This document shows, one piece after another, positions 1 through 7,542 of a stretch of DNA of 64,000 bases (its first letter is position 1; each line of letters opens with the position of its first letter). The notes under the pieces were generated by a model. The model was not told where the DNA came from, did not search any database, and saw only the letters and a program-made list of their open reading frames with translations. Origin of the DNA: an uncultured Bacteroides sp. (GTDB taxonomy: Bacteria > Bacteroidota > Bacteroidia > Bacteroidales > Bacteroidaceae); contig CAUDXH010000001.1 of the NCBI GenBank assembly GCA_958453305.1, forward strand, positions 62,001 through 126,000. The letters run 5' to 3'. Made by a program: the position numbers and the translations under genes.

Positions 1-129
1 GATATCTTCCGTCTGCCCGACATGAAGCCCGTGATCAAAGCCACTGTAGAAACGGTTTGTCTCATCAACGGTCGCTTAGGAGAAAGCCATTTGCTGAACG
101 ACACTTTTTCACCCTACTTAAATGAATGA
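1..129 (+). CDS. 3' end of an unidentified gene upstream of dprA
   Basis: The first reading frame is open from the window edge and ends with TGA at 127-129, giving 42 C-terminal residues that finish FSPYLNE. Its stop lies 8 bp inside the start of dprA, an overlap typical of translationally coupled genes, so it is very likely a real gene cut by the window edge. The tail vaguely recalls the C-termini of acyl-CoA thioesterases, but this is too short to identify and I do not assign a function. Confidence 0.6.
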   Translation, partial: DIFRLPDMKPVIKATVETVCLINGRLGESHLLNDTFSPYLNE

Positions 130-1231
130 AGAAACCCTATATACCCTTGCCCTGACCCGCATTCCCGGTTTGGGACTCATCGGAGCGCACCGGTTGCTTG
201 CTGTAGCCGGCAGTGCTTCTGAAATCTTCCTCCATACCAAAGAGCTGATACAAAGCATGCCCGACTTTCCCAAGCGTCTGACTCATGCTTTTGAATGTCC
301 TGAAACCCTCCGCCTCTGTGAAGCCGAATTGCAGTTTGCCGAAAAAAACCAGATTCGTCCGCTCACCGCAGCCGACCCTGACTATCCGTCACGGCTACGC
401 GAATGCGACGATGCCCCACTCCTTTTGTTTTACCGAGGTACTGCCAACCTCAACAGCCTGCACATACTCAGTGTCGTAGGCACACGCCATGTCACCGAAT
501 ACGGCAAAGGCCTCTGTCTTCGCTTCATGGAAGAACTAAAGGAGTTACTGCCCGACGTTGTGATTGTAAGCGGACTGGCATACGGCGTTGACATTCATGC
601 TCACCGGGCTGCCCTTCAATGTAGACTTGACACCATCGGCGTATTGGCACACGGACTTGACCGCATCTATCCTAACGTACACCGGCACACGGCAGCTCAA
701 ATGACTCATCAGGGGGGATTGCTCACCGAATACCCCAGCGGAACGAACCCCGACCGCCAGAACTTCATCAAGCGAAACCGCATTGTAGCCGGAATCAGCG
801 ATGCCACCATCGTCATTGAGTCGGCAGCCAAAGGCGGCTCTCTCATCACTGCCGATATTGCTGAAAGCTATAACCGCGACTGCTTTGCCTTTCCGGGACG
901 CATCGGCGATACCTACTCAGAAGGATGTAATAACCTCATCAAATCCAATCGTGCCATACTGTTGCAAAGTGCAGAAGAGTTGGTCAAAGCCATGAATTGG
1001 GATGCAGTCCACACAACGCCGCAAACCATACAGCGCCAACTTTTCCTTGACTTCACCCCTGAAGAGGAGAAGGTGGTCAACCTGCTCAATAAACATACGG
1101 AAGGCTTACAGATTAACCAACTGGTCGTTCAAAGTAACATTCCTATCAACCGCATGACCGGCATTCTTTTTGAACTGGAAATGAAAGGTATCATCCGAGC
1201 CTTGGCAGGAGGAGTTTATTGTTTCGTGTAA
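122..1231 (+). CDS. dprA: DNA-processing protein DprA
   Basis: DprA loads RecA onto incoming single-stranded DNA during natural transformation and protects it in the cytoplasm. The 369-residue protein has the family layout. It has a short N-terminal helical region, then a Rossmann-like DNA-binding core starting at SVVGTR (residues 117-122, the usual GSR replaced by GTR). Next come SGLAYGVD (150-157), the basic stretch FIKRNRIVAG (215-224), and ESAAKGGSL followed by the FPGR turn. A winged-helix-like C-terminus follows from about residue 305. Length fits the family. The start overlaps the previous gene by 8 bp. DprA is kept in many non-competent Bacteroidales, so its presence does not prove competence. 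Confidence 0.95.
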   Translation: MNEETLYTLALTRIPGLGLIGAHRLLAVAGSASEIFLHTKELIQSMPDFPKRLTHAFECPETLRLCEAELQFAEKNQIRPLTAADPDYPSRLRECDDAPLLLFYRGTANLNSLHILSVVGTRHVTEYGKGLCLRFMEELKELLPDVVIVSGLAYGVDIHAHRAALQCRLDTIGVLAHGLDRIYPNVHRHTAAQMTHQGGLLTEYPSGTNPDRQNFIKRNRIVAGISDATIVIESAAKGGSLITADIAESYNRDCFAFPGRIGDTYSEGCNNLIKSNRAILLQSAEELVKAMNWDAVHTTPQTIQRQLFLDFTPEEEKVVNLLNKHTEGLQINQLVVQSNIPINRMTGILFELEMKGIIRALAGGVYCFV

Positions 1232-1611
1232 ACTCCTTTTTTCTCTCTTTCTTTTCTACCTCCCAGCAATTACCTGATTTAAATAAGGATACTAAAAGAA
1301 AGTACTTCTATACCATTCCCTCCATTGCTCAATGGCAATTTATTGAAAAAGCGATGAAAGACATTGGTATAGACCCTAATGCAGCTGATGAAAACTGTCG
1401 CTTAAAACCCTATGTCAAATATTGGACAGCCAACCATGCTACAGATGATTACAACCAAGAAAGTGGACGATTGTATTCATATACTTATGAAATATTGAAA
1501 GGTTATGATACGATGACAGAACATCAGCCATACTATTCTTTTGAATTAAGAATGAAAAAGCAACCTTATCGCTGTATTATTATTGAGAATCCCAAATATC
1601 AAGGATATTGA
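1219..1611 (+). CDS. Small hypothetical protein, possibly a gene remnant
   Basis: An open frame of up to 130 residues begins inside the last codons of dprA and ends at TAA-like stop 1609-1611. The likely true coding part starts later: the first 20 or so residues look like translated spacer, whereas the stretch from about YFYTIPSIAQ onward (residue 30) has normal composition for a small soluble alpha/beta protein with a basic C-terminus. No ribosome-binding site clearly marks a start and I do not recognise the family. It may be the 3' part of a gene that has lost its beginning. A strong terminator follows directly. Confidence 0.4.
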   Translation: MFRVNSFFLSFFSTSQQLPDLNKDTKRKYFYTIPSIAQWQFIEKAMKDIGIDPNAADENCRLKPYVKYWTANHATDDYNQESGRLYSYTYEILKGYDTMTEHQPYYSFELRMKKQPYRCIIIENPKYQGY

Positions 1612-1620
1612 ATACAGCAA

Positions 1621-1672
1621 CCTCCTTCATTCTTCCTAAGTAATCACCGGAAGAATGAAGGAGGTTCGTTTT
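1621..1672. terminator. Strong hairpin terminator, 16-bp perfect stem
   Basis: The arms 1621-1636 and 1649-1664 are perfectly complementary (CCTCCTTCATTCTTCC against its reverse complement), with a 12-nt loop, followed by TTCGTTTTT. It ends plus-strand transcription after the small ORF and also sits just beyond the end of the minus-strand remnant at 1682. Confidence 0.85.
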
Positions 1673-1681
1673 TGAGTACTC

Positions 1682-1856
1682 TTACATTCCCCAAATCCAG
1701 ATTTTCCGTCCGCCGAACGATTCGGTGCGGTGCCATATTTTATCCTCCCATGAAACACCCTTGTCACGGTTGAATAGAATGGAAAATAACCTCCCGGTAA
1801 ATGGCATTGGCTATGCGCAGCGGTGTTTCATAAGATGTTGTATGATAGCAAAGGTA
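1682..1856 (-). pseudogene. Decayed 3' end of an AAA-ATPase-like/PD-(D/E)XK nuclease gene
   Basis: On the minus strand one frame reads ETPLRIANAIYREVI before a stop, and a second frame reads FNRDKGVSWEDKIWHR ending in GRKIWIWGM and TAA at 1682. From family knowledge, LRIAN-IY-EVI is an internal motif and a W-E-(E/D)-KI-HR...WGM tail is the C-terminus of the large family of bacterial proteins with an N-terminal AAA-ATPase-like domain and a C-terminal PD-(D/E)XK-like domain, often annotated only as ATP-binding protein. The two pieces are joined with a deletion and frame change, so this is a gene relic. The identification rests on memory of the motifs; a protein search would settle it. Confidence 0.55.
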
Positions 1857-2037
1857 CTAAAAAACGGTATATTTGAAAGCAAACCGTCTGGATTGAGTCG
1901 TACAAATGGAGAAAAAACACCCCGGATGCCTCAGCAGTTTCCGCACGGTAGTGATTGGGGTTCTTTCATCGCTTTCGTATTTTGTCATTTTTCCTCGCCG
2001 AAAAACAGGACTTTGTTACCTGCAAGATAGTACACCG

Positions 2038-2916
2038 TTATAGTTTCTCAATCTCTTCGGCTGTCAGCCCTGTAGCTTCCGCAATGATTCCGGCAGCTAC
2101 TCCCAAGGCTTTCAACCTCCGGGCATTTTCCATCTTTTCTGCGGCGCGTCCTTCCGCACGACCTTCTGCGCGACCCTTTGCTTCTCCTTTCAGTTCGGCA
2201 GTAGAAATGGTATTCTGCCAGTCGCGGTATACCTTCAGACTGTCCTCATAGGCCTCGTACTGCGTTTTGGTGAACTTCGCTATCTCGGCAGCCTCGAAAA
2301 GCTTCTGGAAAACACGCTCCTGCAAGGCACGCGGACGCTCCAGCAGGCGAGAAAGGTTACGGAGGACGAACAGCCACTTGTCGAACATACCCTCAAGCTC
2401 GTCCTCACCCTTGTTGAACTTGGGCATTTCCAGGTAAATAAAGGTCAGCTTGTCGTAGAAAACCATCTTCGTGTTCACGTCCATCAGCTGCACGTGGTGG
2501 TGGAAGTAGTCGGGAGTTCCGTCGTCGAAAGTAAAGTTCAGGATGCCGATGACATAGACCGCCTTCAGCTCATAGTCCCAGTTCCCCTTGCGGCTCTGCT
2601 CGCGGATGGGAAAGGTAGAATAATACAGGCTGCGGTCTTTGAAGAACTGCTGCTCGCCCCGCTGCATCTCGATGAGAATCCGCTCGCCCTGTTCGTTCTC
2701 GCAATACACATCGAACACGGCACGGCGGTCAATCTCTGAATTGCCCAGATGTTCCGTGTTGAGGTAAGTCAGGTCGGTTATCACTTCCCTGCCGTTGAAG
2801 AGGCTGTTCACGAAGCTGATGAGCAGGTCCTTGTTCACCTCCGTTCCGAAAAGCATCTTGAACCCGAAGTCCGTGTAAGGGTTTACATATCTGTCTGCCT
2901 GTAATCTGTCTGTCAT
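2038..2916 (-). CDS. Rpn-family nuclease/putative transposase (PDDEXK_2)
   Basis: A 292-residue protein of the Rpn/PD-(D/E)XK family, whose studied members are recombination-promoting or defence-related DNA endonucleases. It opens with the hallmark NPYTDFGFKMLFG (residues 12-24). The nuclease core carries the likely active-site residues Asp69 (FDVYC) and Glu83-x-Gln85 (LIEMQ), followed by the usual helical middle. The C-terminus holds short repeats of the type EGRAEGRA (about 245-260) and ends in a small helical motif, ALGVAAGIIAEATGLTAEEIEKL in outline. It is a diverged paralogue of the gene at 4018-4926 and is the last of three same-strand genes. A coding frame of similar length on the other strand is a shadow. 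Confidence 0.85.
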   Translation of the reverse strand: MTDRLQADRYVNPYTDFGFKMLFGTEVNKDLLISFVNSLFNGREVITDLTYLNTEHLGNSEIDRRAVFDVYCENEQGERILIEMQRGEQQFFKDRSLYYSTFPIREQSRKGNWDYELKAVYVIGILNFTFDDGTPDYFHHHVQLMDVNTKMVFYDKLTFIYLEMPKFNKGEDELEGMFDKWLFVLRNLSRLLERPRALQERVFQKLFEAAEIAKFTKTQYEAYEDSLKVYRDWQNTISTAELKGEAKGRAEGRAEGRAAEKMENARRLKALGVAAGIIAEATGLTAEEIEKL

Positions 2917-3032
2917 GGTGTTACGGTTCTACTGTTTCTGCAAAGAAAATGAAATTTAAGGAGTTTCGCAACAAGCTAAGGAATGTGTTTAGGCATTTTA
3001 ACCCTCCGGACAATCCGCTGGAATCCTTCGCT

Positions 3033-4016
3033 TTATCTTCCCGCAAACTCCCCTGCCAACCGTTCTTTAATCCGTGCATAGGGAGCATCTTTCAGGATAA
3101 CCTTCTTTCTTCCGTCGAGCAGATAGAGGCTGGGCATGGCTTTCAAATCATACAGTGCATGGTCTTTCACCATCTGACGGTCGGTTGCCACCATCCATCC
3201 TTCAGGCATGTCAGGCAGAGCCTTGCGCCAAGCCTCCTCATTGCCTTCCGTATAGACAGCCAGCACACTGACTTTCCCCCTTGCCACCGCTTCGGCAAGG
3301 AAAGGATCACCCGTCATTTCGGTCAAAGTCTCGTGGCAACTCGGACACTCCGGGTCATAAAATACCAGCAAGAGGCAGTTCCCTTTTACCGGAGTCTGCT
3401 GCAAGGTACGCTTCGTTCCGTCGGCAAGCCGATAGGTGAAGGCTGTGGCTTGTGTTCCGGGATTATTCCGTTCCAGCAGTTCCAGCTTAAAGCGATACCT
3501 GCTTTTCCGGGCTTCATCCAAGGCAGGACTTTCAACCAGCGGACGGAGAAAAAGGGCATACAGCGATTCGTTGTAATATGGCGAGTTCGGGTTATAAAGA
3601 TACGCATCTACCATCTCGGTCATGACCTTGCTTGCATGCACATCGGTAAGCATCCGGGTGCAGAGGTGCGCCATGCTTTCTTCAGCAAGCGCATGCGAGG
3701 TGCTCTCCTCTGCCAGCAAGGCAACGTAGTTCACAAACCCCTGTTCGGTCAGGTCACGGCAGTTCACCAGCGCCGTGTCGCTGAAGTTAAAGTCATCCCA
3801 GTAATGCTTCAGCAGATACGCTTTCCGGTCGTTTGGTTCGGTCAGCATCGACGGGATTTCAGGGAAAGGAAACTGCAATTCACCAACCGGACGCTGCACA
3901 TCCGCTTGCTCTTTCAGTTCCTTACCAGCCGACTGCTTTCCGTTGCCCTGACAAGCCGTTCCAAGCAGTGTCAGGCATAAACAGCCGCTTATAATTAGCG
4001 TTTTGTTCAAAACCAT
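3033..4016 (-). CDS. Thioredoxin-like lipoprotein (DUF5106-type)
   Basis: A 327-residue envelope protein with an N-terminal signal peptide and a probable lipid-attachment Cys22 (LLGTAC). The helical N-terminal half (about 50-185) resembles DUF5106-type proteins. The second half is a thioredoxin-like fold with the redox pair Cys224-Pro-Ser-Cys227 in FYDPECPSC and a candidate cis-proline at MPS (Pro295). It is expected to reduce or shuffle disulfides in the periplasm, as in the TlpA/ResA group. Its start codon follows the stop of the upstream Rpn gene after a single base, so the two are probably translated together. That pairing with a cytoplasmic nuclease is unexpected. The long open frame on the opposite strand is a shadow. 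Confidence 0.8.
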   Translation of the reverse strand: MVLNKTLIISGCLCLTLLGTACQGNGKQSAGKELKEQADVQRPVGELQFPFPEIPSMLTEPNDRKAYLLKHYWDDFNFSDTALVNCRDLTEQGFVNYVALLAEESTSHALAEESMAHLCTRMLTDVHASKVMTEMVDAYLYNPNSPYYNESLYALFLRPLVESPALDEARKSRYRFKLELLERNNPGTQATAFTYRLADGTKRTLQQTPVKGNCLLLVFYDPECPSCHETLTEMTGDPFLAEAVARGKVSVLAVYTEGNEEAWRKALPDMPEGWMVATDRQMVKDHALYDLKAMPSLYLLDGRKKVILKDAPYARIKERLAGEFAGR

Positions 4017-4017
4017 A

Positions 4018-4926
4018 TCATAAAGTTTCGATTGTTTCCAATGACAAGCCGGTTACCCGTGAGATAATTTCGGGAGATACACCTTGCTCTTTCAGCTTCA
4101 AGGCATTTTCCCGATTCGCTTCAGCACGACCTTTCTCCATGCCTTTCTCCAAACCTTCAGCCATGCCTTTCTCCAAACCTTCAGCCATACCTTTTTCCAA
4201 ACCTTGGCGGTATCCTTTGGTCAAAGCAAAATCCAGCGTAACGAGGTTGTCACGGTAAACCTTGATACTCTCATCATATTTGATGCGCTCTTCCTTGCTC
4301 AAGGAAGCTATGTCCACTATCTGTTCCAGTTTCTCGAAAACAGCCTTCCGGGCTTTGAAAGGCATTCTTTGTAATGTTTCCATATTTTTCAGCACATAAA
4401 TCCAACGTTCAAAATCGTTCTCACACTCCTCCTCGCTCTTATGAAAGAAAGGAAGCTGGAGGTAGATAAAACGCAGCTTGTCGCTAAACTGCTCATGCGT
4501 ATCGCGGTCGGCAAGTACCACGTCTGTACGCAACTTATCCATACCTCCATCCAGACGGAAGTTCAGGAAAAACACTCCGTAAACAGCTTTCAGGTCGAAC
4601 TTCCATGCAGAGCCACGTTCTCCTTGGCGAGCCACCGCCTGCGAGAGATAATAAAGAGCCCGTTCGCGGAAATAAGTCTGCTCCCGGTTTTGCATCTCCA
4701 CAATAAACTGCTCGCCGCTTTCCGTGGTGCAGTAGATGTCATAAATCACGCCCCGGTCATGACGGAACTCCGGAAGCAGTTCCTTGTCGAGGAATTGGAT
4801 GTCGGTAATCTGTTTCTCTCCAGCAAGTAAGCCGTTAAGGAAATCGATAAGCAGATCCTTATGTACGGGCTGTCCGAAAATCAGCTTAAAGCCTACATCA
4901 GTGAAAGGATTGATAAAGCGTCCCAT
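4018..4926 (-). CDS. Rpn-family nuclease/putative transposase (PDDEXK_2) with MAEGLEKG repeats
   Basis: Second Rpn-family protein, 302 residues. It opens NPFTDVGFKLIFG (6-18) and has the likely catalytic Asp63 (IYDIYC) and Glu77-x-Gln79 (VEMQ). Near the C-terminus it carries tandem copies of the eight-residue unit MAEGLEKG. These are encoded by nearly identical 24-bp units at 4137-4160 and 4161-4184 plus a partial third. It then ends in the same kind of helical tail (GVSPEIISRVTGLSLETIETL in outline) as its neighbour. It is first in the three-gene minus-strand set, with a -7 box at 4951-4958. The role is inferred from the family only: recombination, mobile-element or defence nuclease. Confidence 0.85.
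   Translation of the reverse strand: MGRFINPFTDVGFKLIFGQPVHKDLLIDFLNGLLAGEKQITDIQFLDKELLPEFRHDRGVIYDIYCTTESGEQFIVEMQNREQTYFRERALYYLSQAVARQGERGSAWKFDLKAVYGVFFLNFRLDGGMDKLRTDVVLADRDTHEQFSDKLRFIYLQLPFFHKSEEECENDFERWIYVLKNMETLQRMPFKARKAVFEKLEQIVDIASLSKEERIKYDESIKVYRDNLVTLDFALTKGYRQGLEKGMAEGLEKGMAEGLEKGMEKGRAEANRENALKLKEQGVSPEIISRVTGLSLETIETL
4137..4205. repeat. 24-bp tandem repeat inside an Rpn gene
   Basis: Two identical 24-bp units (4137-4160, 4161-4184) and a third, slightly diverged partial unit (4185-4205) encode MAEGLEKG repeats in frame. Since 24 is a multiple of three, gain or loss of units would change protein length without breaking the frame. Confidence 0.85.
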
Positions 4927-4950
4927 AAACTTTCAGTTTTAGTGTACTGA

Positions 4951-4958
4951 CAAAGATA
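4951..4958 (-). promoter_or_regulatory. Candidate Bacteroides promoter for the Rpn/lipoprotein genes
   Basis: The minus strand reads TATCTTTG, a full match to the Bacteroides -7 box TAnnTTTG, 25 bp before the Rpn start. A TTGG at 4978-4981 lies 19 bp further upstream, the usual spacing for the -33 element. Confidence 0.6.
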
Positions 4959-5162
4959 GTGATTTGCGCTGAACAAACCAATTCCGTTGCAGAGAGATTC
5001 TGATAATCAAAGCCAATAGGTTCAGGCAGTGGTCACCATAAACGAACAATGGGAACTTCTTCATAGCCGCGGCAATCGGCTTGCCTCACATACAACAGCA
5101 AGGGTGAAAGCCGTGTCAAAACCGCTTTCACCCTTGGTTCCTTATTATGCGTTCTGTTTCGG

Positions 5163-7517
5163 TTATTTCTGTTTCAGTTCTACGGTAACCAATTTCCCGT
5201 CACCTCCACCTTGCGCAATCAATTCTCCAACCGTCATTTCGCCACGATAGCTTCTGCCTCCCTCCTGATAGAGGAAATACAATATTGTTTCGAGCTGATT
5301 ACCTACAAACGACCTCATGACCGTTCGCCCGTCTCCTCCCGAAATCGGGGTCAGGTCGCCAATGAAGTCCCGATAGAAGGCATCCTCATATACCTTGACG
5401 ATTCGGTTGTCGGGAACCACTCCGGCGGGAATCGTAAACCTCACATTGACCCACGGGTTGGTGTAGTTGATAATGACCGGAACATAGTTTTCGGAAAAGA
5501 GCTCGATACGTCCGCCAGCCAGGTATTCGCGCGTCTGGAAACGGATACCCTGTTTGCCAGTTGCTTTGGGCTGGTATTCATACCCGCACACAGCCCCTTC
5601 ACTGTTTTTCTTTTCGACCAGCGTACCCTGTGTAGAGGTAGGATCGGTCAGATAGCGAGTGTAAACCGTTACCTTGTCCGTAGTTGTCATATTAAACTCC
5701 AGATCCACAGCCTCTCCTTTTCCGAAGGGAACGATAAATTTCGTATCGGTAGCGGTAGTGACATTCGTTCCTGCAAACTCCACATCTGTGAAAGAAGATG
5801 GATTCCCGTTTGTAAAGCTTACCGGATCAGACTTCTCAAAATACGTTCCTTCTACCGATATTTTAGTCGCACTCTGCGAGGTATTGGTCTTGAAGTAACT
5901 ATACATGGTACGGTTCTGGCGGTAGGAGTTGTAATCCACTTCCACCTGATATACATAGTTCTTGGCATCCACCGCATCCACCGGGAAACGGTTCATTGAC
6001 GCATCCGGGTAAAGGGTATTGTCTGTAATGTCGATACGCAAGGTCAGGGGGAAGATGGCTGTAGGAAGTCCCATGGGGAGCTCCGTCATCAACACGAAAC
6101 TCTGATGCTGCGATGCGGCAACCAACCGCTGGCAGTCGATCGAAACAAAGCGATACGGTTCATGCATACGTACGGTGATGCGCCGTGTCAGTCCGCTTTT
6201 CGTAGCAACGGTAATCTCTTGGTTTTGCATCACTTCCGGCAGCGGTCGGCGCGGAGTCAAGGTGATGGTTCCTTTCGATTTATCCACGTTGATGGTACCG
6301 TATACAGAAGCGGCATCGTAATGCACTTGCACATCGTCCGTATTGGTACGGTCGGTTTTTCCCTCCAGATACTTGAAAGTCAATACCAGCGGATTAGTTC
6401 TTACAATCAGCGTATCAATGGTGCTTACCTCCAGCGTATGATTTCCGTCGGTAATCTTTTTCACCTTGCTCACCTGAACCGAAGCGGCGAGGTTATTCGA
6501 TGCGGCTGCCTGTACGGCATCGCTGGCATAGGTATATCCGTCTGCCTTTATCGCATTGACTGTAACATCGTAGGCAAAGTTACGGAAGAGATTATACGTA
6601 GTAGTTTTATAAGTCTTATTATCAAACTGAATCAAATCCAGCTTATAATAGAAAGACTGATTACTCGTCGTGTTTCTGGCTTTCAGAACCAAGGCGGTAG
6701 GGATGTCGCTGTTATCCTGATTGCGCTCGTACACATAGAAAGACTCTGTAGGTTTCTTCCATGCCGTTTCAGCAGGCAGTTCATTGGCTGCAATCTCTCC
6801 CTTGGTTGTACCCCGATAATCGGGATGATCCTTCACAAAGTTTCCGTAAGGGTCATCATTGGTTAAACTCACGAAGTCGGCAAACGAACCGTCGTACGGG
6901 TTAAACGGAGCCAGTAAACCTTCGGTGGGGCAGTTATATACGGTATAGCTTTCTATCTGGTAGTTATCCACCGTTGAAGTTTTCAACGTAACCTTGGCAA
7001 AGTTACGTATCAGTTCCACCGGCTTATCCAATGTGATTCCTTTATCCGAGATATGGTCCACCGAAACCGTTCCCCAATAAGCGGCACGGTTCTCGCCGGT
7101 AGTCATAGCTCCCAATATGGTACTTTCCGTATCGGTAGAAACATAGGTAGGCCAGCTTTTACCTTCCATATCATAATCCGCATTAGCCACAAAGTGTAAG
7201 CGGCACGGACGGTTTGACACCGGCAACTTCACCTTAAACGTACCTGTACCTGCATCAGGGTGTGACACCACCGTAGCCTTTGCATTTGCCAAGAAGAAAC
7301 CCTTTTCATTGAAGACCAGCACATGCAAGTGTTCCACTTCCGGAGTTTCTCCCAAAGCCGCACGCGTAGCAGTCACCGGTTCTGGCAGTGAGAACGAGAA
7401 AAGACTTTCGCCTTTCTCTAAAGCCGGAGTATGGGTTCCCCAATCCTCTTCCTGGCAAGCCGTGAACAGCAGGAGGAAAAGCGAGGTTATAAAGAGCATT
7501 ATCTTTTTCATACGCAA
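5163..7517 (-). CDS. Large fimbrial-locus lipoprotein, probable type V pilus accessory or tip protein
   Basis: A 784-residue protein, last gene of the fimbrial operon. It has a signal peptide ending in a lipobox (LLLFTAC, Cys about 20). The N-terminal 330 residues look like fimbrillin-type beta-domains: VEHLHVLVFNEKG then aligns with the fimbrillin pattern in which a first strand is followed by a long aspartate-rich section. The middle contains an Ig-like stretch with HEPYRFVSIDCQRL. The C-terminal part is a separate beta-rich domain. It resembles the DUF4906-type proteins often found at the end of Bacteroides fimbrial loci, but I assign that only tentatively. It starts 25 bp after the stop of the 761-residue gene and is probably co-transcribed with it. 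Confidence 0.7.
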   Translation of the reverse strand: MRMKKIMLFITSLFLLLFTACQEEDWGTHTPALEKGESLFSFSLPEPVTATRAALGETPEVEHLHVLVFNEKGFFLANAKATVVSHPDAGTGTFKVKLPVSNRPCRLHFVANADYDMEGKSWPTYVSTDTESTILGAMTTGENRAAYWGTVSVDHISDKGITLDKPVELIRNFAKVTLKTSTVDNYQIESYTVYNCPTEGLLAPFNPYDGSFADFVSLTNDDPYGNFVKDHPDYRGTTKGEIAANELPAETAWKKPTESFYVYERNQDNSDIPTALVLKARNTTSNQSFYYKLDLIQFDNKTYKTTTYNLFRNFAYDVTVNAIKADGYTYASDAVQAAASNNLAASVQVSKVKKITDGNHTLEVSTIDTLIVRTNPLVLTFKYLEGKTDRTNTDDVQVHYDAASVYGTINVDKSKGTITLTPRRPLPEVMQNQEITVATKSGLTRRITVRMHEPYRFVSIDCQRLVAASQHQSFVLMTELPMGLPTAIFPLTLRIDITDNTLYPDASMNRFPVDAVDAKNYVYQVEVDYNSYRQNRTMYSYFKTNTSQSATKISVEGTYFEKSDPVSFTNGNPSSFTDVEFAGTNVTTATDTKFIVPFGKGEAVDLEFNMTTTDKVTVYTRYLTDPTSTQGTLVEKKNSEGAVCGYEYQPKATGKQGIRFQTREYLAGGRIELFSENYVPVIINYTNPWVNVRFTIPAGVVPDNRIVKVYEDAFYRDFIGDLTPISGGDGRTVMRSFVGNQLETILYFLYQEGGRSYRGEMTVGELIAQGGGDGKLVTVELKQK

Positions 7518-7542
7518 ATAAGTTTTTTCAGTTTTCAGTTAG

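Noticed and set aside
1725..2030. 101-residue plus-strand open frame
   Set aside because: Covers the minus-strand AAA-ATPase relic and the space before the Rpn gene; low-quality composition and no start signal.
2949..3980. 343-residue plus-strand open frame
   Set aside because: It lies opposite the thioredoxin-like lipoprotein, which has a signal peptide, lipobox and CPSC motif; the plus frame has no recognisable features.
5211..5999. 262-residue plus-strand open frame
   Set aside because: Antisense to the large fimbrial lipoprotein and without motifs.
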